Shown: one piece after another, positions 1 through 11,793 of the stretch
How the letters are laid out: each line of letters opens with the position of its first letter
Numbering within the stretch: the stretch's first letter is position 1
Assembly (NCBI GenBank): GCA_026874595.1
Contig: CM049314.1
Span: 71,502,300 to 71,566,299 of the forward strand
DNA length: 64,000 bases
Source: Sipunculus nudus
Taxonomy: Eukaryota; Annelida; Sipuncula; Golfingiida; Sipunculidae
Reading direction: 5' to 3'
Program-made: the position numbers and the translations under genes
The notes under the pieces: model-generated
The model's input: the letters and a program-made list of their open reading frames with translations, nothing else
The model's database searches: none
Told to the model about the DNA's origin: nothing

Positions 1-1130
1 AGCCCCACGTGCTATTCTGGCTGGTTTATGGTCCCTCTGATCTGGTGATGGTAGTAATGTAAGGAGAGAACTGTGGTCTGTACATAGTTTAAACGGCTGT
101 CCCCGAAATATCAGTCCCATTCTTTCATAGCCCACACACAAGCTAATGCTCTTTTTTCTCCGACGCTTTACCTTTTCTCCATTTCTGTGAGTAGCTTCGA
201 AGCGAAAGCCAAAGGTCTGATTTCACCATTTTCTTGTAACTGTGAGAGTTCAGCACCTACTGCAAAGTTTGATGCGTCACAAGTGACTAAAAATGGGTAC
301 GTAATACGATGCTAGCACTGGATATGTAATAATTGTTTCTTTCAACAACTTAAAAAAGCATTCTTAGTCACTAGGCCACTCCAAATGTGTGAATCATTAT
401 ATGTGACGCGGCGCAGCGGTTGAGAAATGTCCGCGAAATTTGGTACAAAACATACATAATGATTGAATAATCCAAGAACAATTTGACCATCTTTCACTGT
501 AGTGGGTGGTGTAAGCTGAGTGACTGCTTTTATGTTCTCACTAGTCATTTAAATACCATTGGCTGAAATGTTGAAACTTAACCATTAAACTAAGTGTAAT
601 GCAAACAGGTATTTGGATGGACTGAGTGTTAGGCCTTTTTTCTCTAAGCGAGAAGGTGCACTGCGAATATTTCTGTTATGTTCATCCTCAGTTTCGCCGG
701 TAACGATGATATCATAAAAAAAACATAACACCATCACATCCTGTGAATATAAGGTCCCTCATACGCTAACAGGTAGAAAGTAAAACCACCAAACCGAATG
801 GGCCACGGCAGTAGGTCCAATGGTGTAGCGAAATCACATAGTTTTGCTCTATCTGGATGCAGGGAAAGCTGATAGTAAGCAATATTGAGCTTGGTTATGT
901 ATTTCGGCTTTCCTAGAGAACCGAACTACGTCTTAATATTGGGTAACGTATAATGGATTTCGGTGAATGTTTGTATTCACAGTTCGCAAGTCCAGACATA
1001 GTCGCAGTTTACCGTTTTTAACCTCCATCGATAAGCCAATCAGCATTTTCTTCTTTCCTGATTATTCCTTCTGTGAAGAGATTGTCAATTTCAACATGTC
1101 ATTCATCCTGGAGAGCGAATAACAGAGCGG
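1..1130 (-). pseudogene. pol fragment: reverse transcriptase, connection and RNase H
   Basis: Minus-strand reading gives recognisable Ty3/gypsy RT pieces: a block with YYQLSLHPDRAKLCDFATPL (position of the YxQIPL..D..KTAF..P motif), a block with TGETEDEHNRNI and EKKGLTLSP near 600-690, and a connection block VLGLFNHYVCFVPNFADISQ (342-548). The RNase H start follows at about 280-300 with TCDASNFAVGAEL, then an in-frame stop near 170. Stops and frameshifts are spread through the copy. The catalytic YxDD box looks degraded. Confidence 0.75.
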
Positions 1131-1395
1131 GACTCTTGTACGACAGGCTGTATATTGCCCATTTCCACACTATGATGCATAACGTTTGGTGCTTTGCTCA
1201 GACCAGTGAACACTTTAGGAAATTCCTCATTTAATGTAATGTACGAAGTAATACGATTTACCTGAGCATGGTGAGTAGTGTCAGATTGTGTTGTATGGGC
1301 AGCTTTTAGCGCGACAACGTTCTGCTGCTGTGTGATCAGATCTAATCCTGTTAGAGGTCCGCCATTAGAAACAACATATAATTTTGCGAAAGCGT

Positions 1396-1740
1396 CTACC
1401 TCTTTGAGAGAAACAGGAAGATGCCTTGAACGTCAATGCTTGACTGGTTGTATGAGCCTAAAACAGTGTCCGCAGGTTTAAGAGCAAAAGTTATGTTCTG
1501 TAGGTGCATCCTTTCTAAGATTGACACTTGGGAGCCTGTGTCAACTTGGACTGAAACGGGGTTACCTGCATATGTAAGTTCACATGTAAGTTTCTTGTAA
1601 TTAGAATCGAGGGAAACTTCCTGAACTTGCTGAAACATTCAGTACAGATGGCGCTGTCGGCGGCCTGGAGGTCTCCTGTTGACTCGTTCTCCAACATAAA
1701 CGGCTAAAATGTCCGAGTTTGTAACATTTGTTGCATGATT
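1396..1740 (-). pseudogene. gag-pol fragment: CCHC zinc knuckle and retropepsin
   Basis: One minus-strand frame has CNKCYKLGHFSRLC at 1694-1735, a perfect C-x2-C-x4-H-x4-C nucleocapsid knuckle. A second frame just downstream (1396-1638) has the aspartic-protease active-site motif VDTGSQVSIL. The knuckle frame ends at a stop before the protease, so a frameshift separates what should be one polyprotein or two overlapping frames. The role by family is RNA binding and polyprotein cleavage; this copy is non-functional. Confidence 0.75.
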
Positions 1741-1900
1741 TATTGAGAGCAGGGCACTGTGGGTAACTTGCTTCCTGTCAATGACTACCTCACCGATAAC
1801 AAATGCCCTGTCAGTGTTCATGGGTAGTAGTGGTCTGTTTTGACCAGTGTTACCTGACTCTCGCACGGGATACTGATGAGGGGTACGTCTGTCTTAAAAC

Positions 1901-2687
1901 GGCTTCGCTAATTCTGTGTAGATCATTTGAACCACCGACATTTGGTTACCGACATAAACTGTTGCCATGATTACAACATGCCTGTGTGAGTTATCAACAC
2001 AGCAGGGGGCATAGAGACGGGCTGTCATTTGCTGACATGTGAGCTTTTCATATCATCGGGGGTCTAGCATGGCTGGAGTCATAACTGAATATTCCATGCG
2101 TTTATGATAGTATAATTGACATTTGCCCAGTTTATGCATTAAGCAACGCTAAATATTTTAAGTGATAACTAATACATTAGCATTTGTGATTTCAAAATGA
2201 CATTTTTACAGTGAAAAGAAAAATTACTTAATTTAATTAAAAAACCCTGTTATGAGTAGTATTAGAAGAATTTTAAATGGGATGTCTAAAATTTACGAGT
2301 GGAATACTCTGAATAATGTAAAAAGCTATACTATCTTAATTATACAGAAAAACATACAATTCATGTACAGAATGGACTTACCACACTATTTGTTTGGCAA
2401 TACCAAGTTGGATCTGAATGGCCTGGATAGTCTTCACACTCCAAAATCATCGAGATCTATTTCCACTTCAGTCTGCGGATTTTGCCGATTAACCCTGCCG
2501 TGACTCTTTCTTTGTTTCTTGCTTGCTGGCTAGTAATTTGGTTTCCATCATCATCTGGTATTACACAATAATCCTCCTCCCCAGATAATACACAGCGTGC
2601 ACTTACTTGACAATATATTTGGTATAATGGCCAGACCTTAGTCAAAATAAAATGACTGACATTTCAGTCAATTTGTAATATGCTTGA
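1901..2687. other. Anonymous spacer between two retroelements
   Basis: No coding exon, RNA gene or clear repeat was recognised. Short open frames on both strands lack family similarity and flanking splice signals. The left end may still contain gag-side sequence of the Ty3/gypsy element. Confidence 0.4.
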
Positions 2688-2703
2688 AAATGCTTATCTT
2701 TTT
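2688..2703. repeat. Target-site duplication, left copy
   Basis: AAATGCTTATCTTTTT is repeated exactly at 4575-4590. The two copies bracket the minus-strand LINE, the expected footprint of target-primed reverse transcription. The T-run at the inner edge runs into the element's short poly(A) tail (read on the minus strand), so a few bases of the duplication could be shared with the tail. Confidence 0.85.
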
Positions 2704-2868
2704 TTTTTGTAATATTTATTTCAACAAAAGCATACATAAAACAACATATTTATAGACAATTAGTGCCATTTCCATACAAATACTCCAACTTTGTTCACAA
2801 TGTGCACATTTATACCCCTATAATTTTTCTATAATTTTCTAGATTTTTACTAAAAAAAAGAAAAAAAA

Positions 2869-4185
2869 TTATTTGTTTCTTAAAAGGAGTAACTTTTGCC
2901 ATTTGTAATTATGCAAGTAGATCTTTTTGTTCTTTAGAGCAATATAATATTCCATGTCCATAATATATTTAACATATTCAATAGCACCTTTACATGATGG
3001 TTTATTTTTCTTACTTCGACAAGTATATATGTAATATTTAGCATATAAAACAATGCTTCCAAGTATATCTGAATAATAACCAAATATTATTTTATAGCAG
3101 TCCAATTGTACAGGTTGTTCAATGACTTTGTGTGATTTTAGCCAACTGTGCAATTCTAACCACAGTAACTTTACAAAATTGCAAGACCAGAAAAAATGAG
3201 TATAGGATTCTTCTTCTTCTTTACAAAAAGTACATTTTTCACAATCAACAAGTTTAAATTTATAAAGATGACTGTTTAAATATAAAATCCGTGAGAGAAG
3301 TTTATACTGGAACATTCTTAATTGAATTGAATTAGTGACTAGTTTAATTTTTGCATATGACTGGAGAGTCTGATCTCGAAAATGTACTTTAAGCTCTACA
3401 CACCATTTGTGCAGGGGGTTGATCAGTTCTTCATATTTATATTTAATCATTTGGTCGTATATTTGTTTTGTTACACTTCTAAAATTTAATAAAGCATCAA
3501 CTTTGTGTTGAAAGACATGTGTTGTTTTTCCATTTTTCATCATCTTTTTCCAGCTGTGAGGAATTGTATCTAATAAACCTCTATAAAATAAGTAATTGAT
3601 TTCCACATTTGTTTTCTGTTGGAGTTCTTCTATAGTTTTAAATCTGTAAGCCTCCCCTTCTTCAACAATTATATCTTTTATATATTTTATATCTGAAGAA
3701 TATAATTTTTTATTGAACAGAACTTTGTTATCTATTTTAATATGGGAGTTATACAATAATGTCTGTCCAAGTATTTCTTCAATATTTTTGGCTTCGTTAA
3801 AGTTATATTTGCACCAAAACTGAATTACTTCCCTCCAAAAGGGATCCTTCAGACATAAAATCTCATGCAAATCTTCTACTTTTAAATTACATTTAAACAT
3901 AAATTCTCCCGTAGGTAACTTATCAAGTATATGATTTTTATAAGAGTTATTTTTATTCTTCTTCAATAATCTATTTATCCAGCTTAATTTTAAAGCATCA
4001 ATTTTGGAGGGGAGATGTATCATCTTAAGGCCCCCTTTTTCGTATGGTGCAATAAGGGAGGTACGTTTTATTTTATCTGGTTTATTAGACCATATACATA
4101 TATATAATATTTTTTTCTAAATCTCTTATATACTGTGGTGTAGGGGATGGTAAGACTGATAATAAGTACGTGATCTGGGAGAGTG
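2869..4185 (-). pseudogene. LINE ORF2 C-terminal fragment with Cys-His motif
   Basis: The open stretch of 384 codons (2869-4023) extends upstream in frame to about 4100, with KPDKIKRTSLIAPYEKGGLK directly ahead, the typical post-RT segment of L1/Tx1 ORF2. A further upstream piece (LLSVLPSPTPQYIRDLEKN, near 4110-4170) is shifted by one base at an AT run. Near the C terminus CTFC-x9-H-x4-C (within CEKCTFCKEEEESYTHFFWS) matches the terminal Cys-His motif of LINE ORF2. The endonuclease and RT catalytic domains are absent, so no activity is expected. The stop is at 2869-2871 and the 3' UTR is about 165 bp. Confidence 0.8.
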
Positions 4186-4187
4186 CA

Positions 4188-4481
4188 TTTAACATCTTCT
4201 TTCAGTGTATTCTGCTCTGTGGTTAGTCCATCAAGTTGCTTTTTCAGACTATCATGCATGCCTTTAATATCTTCTTTAATTTCTTTGTTAGAGGCACTGA
4301 CCTTATTCATTTCTGACAGTACCTGTTTCAGTTGAGCATGAATGTCGATGGCCGCCATACTGCATGCCCCCTCCTCTGATTCACTATCCGTTCCTCCTGT
4401 ATTTTTACTCTCTTTGTTTACAAATTTATCCATATCCCCGGCCTGTGGGGTACTTTTCTTGCCTCCTTTGTTTTTAGGCAT
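4188..4481 (-). pseudogene. LINE ORF1 N-terminal fragment
   Basis: Starts with MPKNKGGKKSTPQAGDMDKF at 4481, followed by an acidic Ser-rich stretch (TDSESEEGACS) and a heptad-like region (IHAQLKQVLSEMNKVSASNK onward) consistent with the coiled coil of L1-type ORF1 RNA-binding proteins. The frame passes into ORF2-derived sequence near 4185-4190 without the RNA-recognition part. The longer open frame begins at 4547, but the methionine at 4481 starts the basic N terminus typical of ORF1. Confidence 0.6.
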
Positions 4482-4574
4482 TTTACCACTTTTTTCCAGT
4501 GTAGCACGGCCTTTCTTTGTGTTTAATGTGCAGCCGAGGAGAAACACGTCCTCACCGGTGAACCGTGTGACCGG

Positions 4575-4590
4575 AAATGCTTATCTTTTT
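4575..4590. repeat. Target-site duplication, right copy
   Basis: Exact copy of 2688-2703, marking the 5' end of the LINE insertion. Confidence 0.85.
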
Positions 4591-7500
4591 ACAAAGTCTT
4601 TTTTACAAATTTTCAGTCATTTTACAAATTGACTATTTTTAAATATTGACTGTAACATGTATTTATATCGCACCAAACAAAAACATATTATTTTTAAACG
4701 TGTATGAATCTGACACTTTTCCCATCAGTCTAATGTTCACTTATAATCTGCTTTACTTTCCACTGACTAAATATGCTGTACTCGCACATGCATGGGGCCA
4801 AACGTTATATGCAAGATTACAAAATAAATATAGAATAGCACTTCCTTGATATTGAAGTATATGGTATATTGTACGTAACATAACAAGAAGTGGTATGCCC
4901 ATTAATGGACTTTGTCAATGATTGGTCGTTTTCGATCATAATCGATTAAAAATCAATTGCATTGCTGCATAAGCGATCATAAACGTTTATATTTACACAT
5001 ACAGAGGTTCATATTATCTCAATAAAATATTCCTATTCTGTCAGAGGCAAAGAAAGACGGGGAAAACAGCGAATAGCATTCACAAATAAACTTGTGCAAT
5101 GAATAAGCGTTAACAACCCTACCATTTACTGACTACTCAGTGTGACGTATATTTAGATTTAATTTACTCCATCATTATTTGAGGTATAATTCCCGATAAC
5201 ATAGATGGTACATAATATAATTGATTAATAAACGATCATCCGTCGTTTTTTATCCTTAAAACACTACCAGTGTATCAAAAATAAACAATACATAAATTAA
5301 TTTTACAAAATTCAAATGTTCCATTAAAATTCGAATCATGCGCAGGCAGCTAATCCAATATGGAACCCCTATTTGCATATATCTGCTCAATAACTTCAAG
5401 TTTCGTTGCTGTTTGTCAAAACAATAGTCAGATATCCTTTGCGACTTTGTTAAAGTTTATATTTAAGAAAAATACTGGTGTTTTTGTTATTTCGGATCAA
5501 TGCGCCCTACTTGATAATTCTATATTTAACAAAGTATTTTTTTGAACTATTTAAGTGTGAGTTTTACCATATTAAAAGGACCTATAGATACTAAAACCTG
5601 AGCTATATATTCTAAAGGTTAAGTTTACTATTGTGGTAATATGTAAACTATAATTTATTTGTACCACAAAACAAGTAGGCAATATGTTTAAATTCCCCTG
5701 TGAAGCATTTCAGCCTGACAGGGACACATATGGGAGCAAAATAGTATTTTTTGGGGGAATTGAAACTCTTGACTATCTGAAGTCCCCCTTCAAGCCACAT
5801 GTATCTGTTAAATGCATCATAAAAATGTTTTTCCTTAGCAAAACACCGATACATACCAATCATGTGACTAGGAAAATTTCGTTATAATATGGAAAAGGTT
5901 GGAATATTCATTATTCAATGATGTCATCATTGTTTGCCAGTTGAATAATAACAATATTATAACCTTGTAAAAAATCGGCCCCCCCTGGGTCCCCTGGGTC
6001 CATATGTACTCAATAATTTATTGTAATATGAAAGTTGAAGAGAGGGAACATTTAACTAAAGTATAGGACCCTTATGCGTCCCATGAGGGCCTGAAATATG
6101 TTCATGTAAAATTGAACTTTCACGGTCTGTCAGATATAAAACACAAAATGTTTTGTCAACATGGTTCCAAAGGGCGGTTTCAGTCTGTTATGTGAAGCAG
6201 ACAATCCATTGTCCGTCGTAAATTGGCACAAGTACATTGTACAGTGTTTTTATGAATGAAATAAATTTGTTATTGGGTACATTTGATCAGTAGTTATAGA
6301 TCCGTCTCAAGATACCAACTATAAACAAAAATATTCAAGTAGTCATGAATATTAAAAAAAAACACTGATACTCAGTCATGACGCATCTGTTAAAAAAAGA
6401 AAAAACGTTCGAACATTTCTAATATGGATAAATTTATCACTCGTGTTAATGCTTTTATCACAAAAGCAGTGTAAGGAATTAAACCCATGTAGGAGCGTTG
6501 TAGGCCCCATGTAAGCCCCACATAATACTGTGCCATTAAATAATCACACTATGCTCACTGATGGGTCCCCACTCCAATGCTGACACAATTAACGCATGGA
6601 CTGTCAAACTAGTGGAACAGCTGGGTTTTCCCACGTGGCACCCATATGATGAACCCATGCGGAAGCCAAGTTTATTTTTTCAACGACCCTTAGTGGAATG
6701 TATACATATGTTAACATAATATCAGTTTCGAATGTGTTAGATTTTATATATAATACATATTATGATCATTTTGTTACATGGGGCCATCAAGGGCAAACCC
6801 GACAGGAGGGCCTATATGAAATAGGCCTTTGTGGCAAATTATGGGACATCAGTATCTCATGTAAACCAATGTGTTTCCACTTGGTCCCCATATTGGCCTA
6901 GACTGCCCATGCTGTAAGGTATATTTTGCCTCCTGCACAAACCAGTATGTTGAGCAGAGCCACAACCTGGGGAATACAGCCGATGTTGCTTAGCAGCAGT
7001 AGTCCTACATTTTTATTTAATAGTAACAGTAAAGTAAATATAAATAGCTCACCAGCATTTATCAAATAAGATCCCCTCTCTGATCCCCTGGCTGTGAATT
7101 ATCATCTGGGCCTTAATGGTTGAGTGCAATTATAGTGGGGAAATATATTAAGAATGTATCTAATACTTATAAAAGGAATTCGGTTCACGTCTGTTCGCAA
7201 TGTTCTCTAAAACCGCGTGATGTACAATACTGTGCCATACATCATTTTAAAGGTTATTTTCCCTGCAGTGATATAGGCGATATGAAAATATGATTTTTAG
7301 TGTACATTTAATTTTGAGTGATTTTTCCGTTTTTTTTCTGACTTGCACGGAGGTTAGACCAAGCCCAGCCGAACTGACTTCGGCAGTGACCATCGTGGTC
7401 ACTCAACCTCAAGGACTACTATTGTTCATATGAATGACACTTGCTTTCAGTGAGGGATTTGAGCTATTCAGGGCTTACATTTGAACCAGGCTTTCACCCA

Positions 7501-9289
7501 CATGCATGGTCAGTAAAATAGAAAAACGCATGTTTATCTCTTTATGAAATGGAGATTTCAACCCAGGAGGATTAATGACAAAACCTAATTCAAGGTCCCA
7601 ATTTCAGGAACAGTGGTGGGGTGTGGTGGGGTGGTGTCGGGGGTTTCACGCCTCAAAATTTGTCTGATATGATTAAAAAAAAGTTAATACTGAAAATGGG
7701 ATACGGACCCTCTGTATGGAGTCTCGTTGGGTCAGCTTCTGCTACTTACTAGGTATGCATATTTCTGTTTTTTTCTTCAGGAACAGTTTACTTGCAACTA
7801 ACATTTAATAAATCTTTCATGTGTTCTGCACATCAATCTAATCTTTATACATCCAACGATAGAATCCAGTCAAATATCATCGAAAACCTGAATGCCCCCG
7901 CCTCTCATTCCGGTTCGCAATGTAAACATCATCACTGACCAGGTTTTCAAGGTAAACATTACGGGGTATTAATTTCTTGCCACGAGGACAGCCCCACAAA
8001 ATAAATGTAAAAAATATTTATACATATCTTATTGAGACAGTTTCCCACTGTAAACCTATATTTTCTGTAAATTTTTAGAATAAAAAATGAGTTAATATAT
8101 ATCCCTAACCCCGGTAATAAGCCCGGTGTACCGGGTTTATATGCTAGTTATATTATATATCAAGATCGAATGTAAATCAGTAATCAGTAAATTCATGCAA
8201 AAAGTTCTAAATTGATCTTTGTTGACCTATTTGGTATATGTTTTACTTCTGTCAAACTAGAGTGCAGGTTGGTTTGTTCAGAAAAGGCATAACATTTATC
8301 ATTTGTCAGAGATAGCTTTCCCACGTGAAACAATGTTGATAAAGCTCCAGTAAAATGCGACTTTCCTGTAGATAGCTATTTTTGCAATTATTACCGATCC
8401 AGTGATTATATACCAGGAAAGTATGTAGTGGTATACTAACATAATATGTAAACATTTCATTTGAATTAAGTAGAATAAGTGGAGCTTCATAAACAGCACA
8501 ATATTTTTGCCCAGAGGGTAAGTAAATGAATTAAAGATATGTAGATAATGTTGAAAGTATATTGTTTGATAGGAAGTAGATCCAGAGTATTGGAAGTGTT
8601 AGCTGATCTAATACGTGCACTTTCTTTTTTATTTTGCTGTTCTTGTGTTTCAGAGGTAAACATACAGGTCTACGCATACACCTCAAAGTTCTGACGTGTA
8701 TGTCTGATAAGGATGATTAATTATGATATAATTTCACAACCTGTGTTGACAGTGTACGCAATAATAAGGTACAGTCCTGTATACTTACTGAACATAGCAA
8801 ACTCGGTATACAGAACATTTTTATTAACTGTAATATGTGCAAGAGCAACTCTCTACTCCATTACTGTATACCATTTGTATACACACACTAGTTTCAACCA
8901 TACCATAAAGCAAACCCTTTTCTTGAATATTCAGGACTTACAGCTCACCAGCATGTGGGGGTATCCAAGATATTGGTTTCCTTCATGTGTGATTCGTGTA
9001 TAAATTATCTATTTCAATTTATGTACTATCCATTCATGTACAATTTTTCCCTGTATGTAATTTTTGCCATGATTGCTAAATCTTTGCTACTCACAACTTT
9101 TAAATCAACATCATTAAGACTCCGTCTGTTTTCTTCACCAACCATTTTTTTTATCAATACTGAGATATCTTGAACTTATAAACACAGTCTCGGAAGGATT
9201 GGGAAGCAATTTTAGCGGGGGGGGGGGGGGGAAGTGTCACTCAGTATTTAAAATCTTCGATACTTAAGGTAAGAGGTTTTGGCTGTTCC
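4591..9289. other. Anonymous AT-rich intergenic DNA
   Basis: About 4.7 kb without a recognisable exon, RNA gene or complete element. It contains homopolymer runs (G-run at 9219-9231), a short CCCCTGGGTCCCCTGGGTCC repeat near 5981-6000, and scattered open frames of 60-96 codons with no domain, signal peptide with donor, or paralogue. If the minus-strand CTLD gene has downstream exons for a membrane anchor they could lie here, but I did not find any. Confidence 0.4.
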
Positions 9290-11000
9290 AGAAAAAAATG
9301 GGAAATATTTCACTGGCTAAATGGGACAATATATTTAATGTTTAGTTGTTCAGGAAACCGCAGTAATGTAGATTCTGAAAATAAGTGAAAATCAGAATGG
9401 GATAATTAGTATTAATTTTATTAATGCCACCCCGAGTCAAGAGATGAACATGAAAGATTTACAATAGTTAATAATAGGAATACATAATGTCACTTTAGTT
9501 AATCTATATGGACCTAACAAAGATGAACCAGAGTTTTTCATTAATTTGATCAATATATTATCTGAAAGAGGGATAGATAAAATAATAATTGAAGGGGACA
9601 TTAATGTGGTGATGAATCAAGCAATAGATAAAGAGGATAACACATTGAAAATCAAGAGAAATAATCCCACAGTGGGTAGAACATGCACAGTTAACATTCA
9701 TATGGCGAGCACAGCACCCTGGAATACTAAAATATTCTTTGCATAGGTATAAACCAAAACCACTGTTCTCACGTCTTGCCTTTTTTTTAAAAATTAGTGA
9801 TAGCCTTTGTAACTATATAAAGTCCTCTAAAATTTAACCAGCATATAAAACAGATTACTCATTGATAAACATTCACAAACGATGATCTGGTTCCTGGAAA
9901 CTTGATTGCTCCCTTCTGGAAGATGAAAAATATGTTTAACAAATTAAGAACTGTATAAAGTCTATTTTATTGAATAATATAGATGCCAACCCATTTCTGT
10001 TGTGGGGTACCATAAAATATGTTAGATGAGAAATTATATCCTTTGCTGAAAATCAAAAGAAAAATTATAATAATAAACTGTTAAGATTGGAAAGAGAAAT
10101 GTATAAGACACATTGTCAGTATAAACTAACAAATAGCACAGAAGATAAACTTTAATGGGACACTGCGATCAATAAACAAGAAATTTATTTAGAAAGAAAC
10201 TACAGGCGCCGTTGTCACTTGTAGATGCAAATGGCATTATGAAGTTATAAACCAACAAAATATTTTTTTTTAAATATGGAAAAGAGAAAACGAACTTAAA
10301 GATGATACTGGTAATATTCTGACAAGTACAAAAGACATCCTTCAGGAACAAGTGAGATTTTATCATTCTTTGTATACTGCTAAAGGTACAAATGAAAATA
10401 CAGATAGGAATTTATATCACTTCAAAAGATTAAAGCACTGTCTACTGGTGATAAAAACGGATGTGACCTTTAAGTTTCTTCCTACAGAAATATTTACGAC
10501 TCTAAAATCTCCTCAGCTCAGTAAAACGCCTGGGCCTGATGGTGTTCCAGCAGAATTTTACAGAGTCTTTTATGAGGAAATAAAAACCATATATTAATTA
10601 AATAAAACATTCCTTTAATATGTGTACTCTTCGATCTACAATGCGAAAAGGCATTCTCTGTTTAATTCCGAAGAAAGGTAGAGACACAATACTTAAAAGA
10701 ATTGGCGTCCCCTTTCAGTGTTAAATACTGATTATAAGATTATCGCTAAAACTCTACCCTACAAAGTGTATTAAAAAAAATAGTGTCCAAAAAAAAAACA
10801 GGATTTATTAATTTCTAACTTATTATTAGATACATAAGAGAAAATATTTAAGACTTACAGGCTTATTTATCTATTAAAAAAACACAATGTAGAAAGCTAT
10901 CCATATCAATAGCTTTGGAGTAAGCTTCAGATTTCTTGGAATGGATCCAGATTAAAGAAAAGATGTTATTAACATGTATTGTATGTGTTTCGATTTTGTA
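9290..11000 (+). mobile_element. Decayed LINE ORF2 (L1/Tx1-like), endonuclease to RT
   Basis: Plus-strand relic. At 9480-9660 the endonuclease block reads HNVTLVNLYGPNKDEPEFF and continues to IIIEGDINVV (the GDFN box). At 10490-10580 is the RT N-terminal hallmark KTPGPDGVPAEFYRVFY. Near 10715-10760 a remnant of the L..DYKI.AK.L motif follows, and near 10850-10950 a remnant resembling the RYI.ENI and F.KAFD..EW region. Stops and frameshifts interrupt it throughout. The 3' part of ORF2 and the tail are not recognisable. It may belong to the same superfamily as the 2704-4574 element. Confidence 0.75.
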
Positions 11001-11210
11001 ACTGTTAACTAAATGTAATCGTATTAATTCAATAAAAAGAGTATACAACAGTAACCGTATCTGTCTGAGAAAGAGTACAGTATCTTACATGGCAGAAGCC
11101 AGAATCATACATAAATACGCGTTTTTTATCACTTTACATTGTAATTTTTACATGCTCTTCCTTTATGCACTAAATTAATCGTTATCTTTGTTTTTTTTTA
11201 AGGTTGAAAA

Positions 11211-11345
11211 ATGCTTTCTCTATTCACATTTGCAATATACCCAACGTACCGTTTTTTGAAATTCCAAATCTTATTGTACCAGATTGCGGCATGCCTGTTG
11301 TTCTTGTTGATCGTGATGTTTCTGTTCTATACTTCGTATCTGTAG
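11211..11345 (+). CDS. Short ORF with one strong hydrophobic segment (uncertain)
   Basis: A 44-codon frame starting MLSLFTFAIYPTYRFLKFQI and followed by a strongly hydrophobic stretch (QIAACLLFLLIVMFLFY) that would span a membrane. A pyrimidine-rich acceptor-like tract precedes it (11188-11202). There is no good donor before the stop. It could be a membrane exon, a small membrane peptide or chance in AT-rich DNA. It is on the strand opposite to the neighbouring CTLD gene, so it cannot be that gene's missing anchor. Confidence 0.15.
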   Translation: MLSLFTFAIYPTYRFLKFQILLYQIAACLLFLLIVMFLFYTSYL

Positions 11346-11793
11346 CAAACAGGGTGAAACAAGCTAAACCGAAGAAATGTAATCATAATTCTAAGTAGAC
11401 ATCATGGTCTGCTGAGTACCCGTAGTATAATTAGCTTCTGATATTTACAATATCTAGTTTCCAATATGTAAAGGAAAGGATTTTTATGTTTAAAAAAAGA
11501 CTTGTTCAGCGAATTTGCTCTACGGGTGGCACCATTACCAAACCAGAATGAAACTAGTGATATGATAAATGTGTTAATGCTGAATCTTTTGTATTTCATT
11601 TTTAAAGCAGGGTCCTTTTGAATCCAGAGAACAGTGTGGATACATCCGGTGTTCACCACGTTAGCCTAAACTGGGATCAAACCAGGACCATTCAACTTCT
11701 TAACCTGATGCTTAACCAGTCAAATAAATCTTTCACACCCAGTACAAATCTTTGGTATACGATGCCATTCAAGCTATTACAGAATTGTAGTTA

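Larger units (their letters stand above)
1..1900 (-). mobile_element. Decayed Ty3/gypsy LTR retrotransposon, truncated by window edge
   Basis: Read on the minus strand, the pieces follow the order of a Ty3/gypsy gag-pol: a CCHC zinc knuckle (1694-1735), a retropepsin (about 1396-1640), reverse transcriptase (about 1130-560), the RT-RNase H connection (342-548) and RNase H (1-300). Integrase and the 3' LTR would lie left of position 1. Frameshifts and stops separate the modules, so the copy is dead. No LTR was recognised on the right side. Family assignment rests on domain order and short motifs; the clade within Ty3/gypsy was not determined. Confidence 0.8.
2704..4574 (-). mobile_element. Internally deleted L1/Tx1-like LINE insertion
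   Basis: A 1.87-kb element on the minus strand. Its 5' end is at 4574 and its 3' end, with a short A-run, is at about 2704. It carries the N-terminal part of an ORF1 fused to the C-terminal third of an ORF2; the rest of ORF1 and the endonuclease and most RT sequence of ORF2 are missing. The perfect 16-bp flanking duplication shows that this short form is what integrated, or that the deletion happened inside the insertion later. Classification comes from ORF2 C-terminal similarity to L1/Tx1-type LINEs. Confidence 0.85.

Noticed and set aside
11402-11659. Transmembrane exon of the minus-strand CTLD gene (INTFIISLVSFWFG segment)
   Set aside because: The hydrophobic run is too short and there is no acceptor in the required phase.
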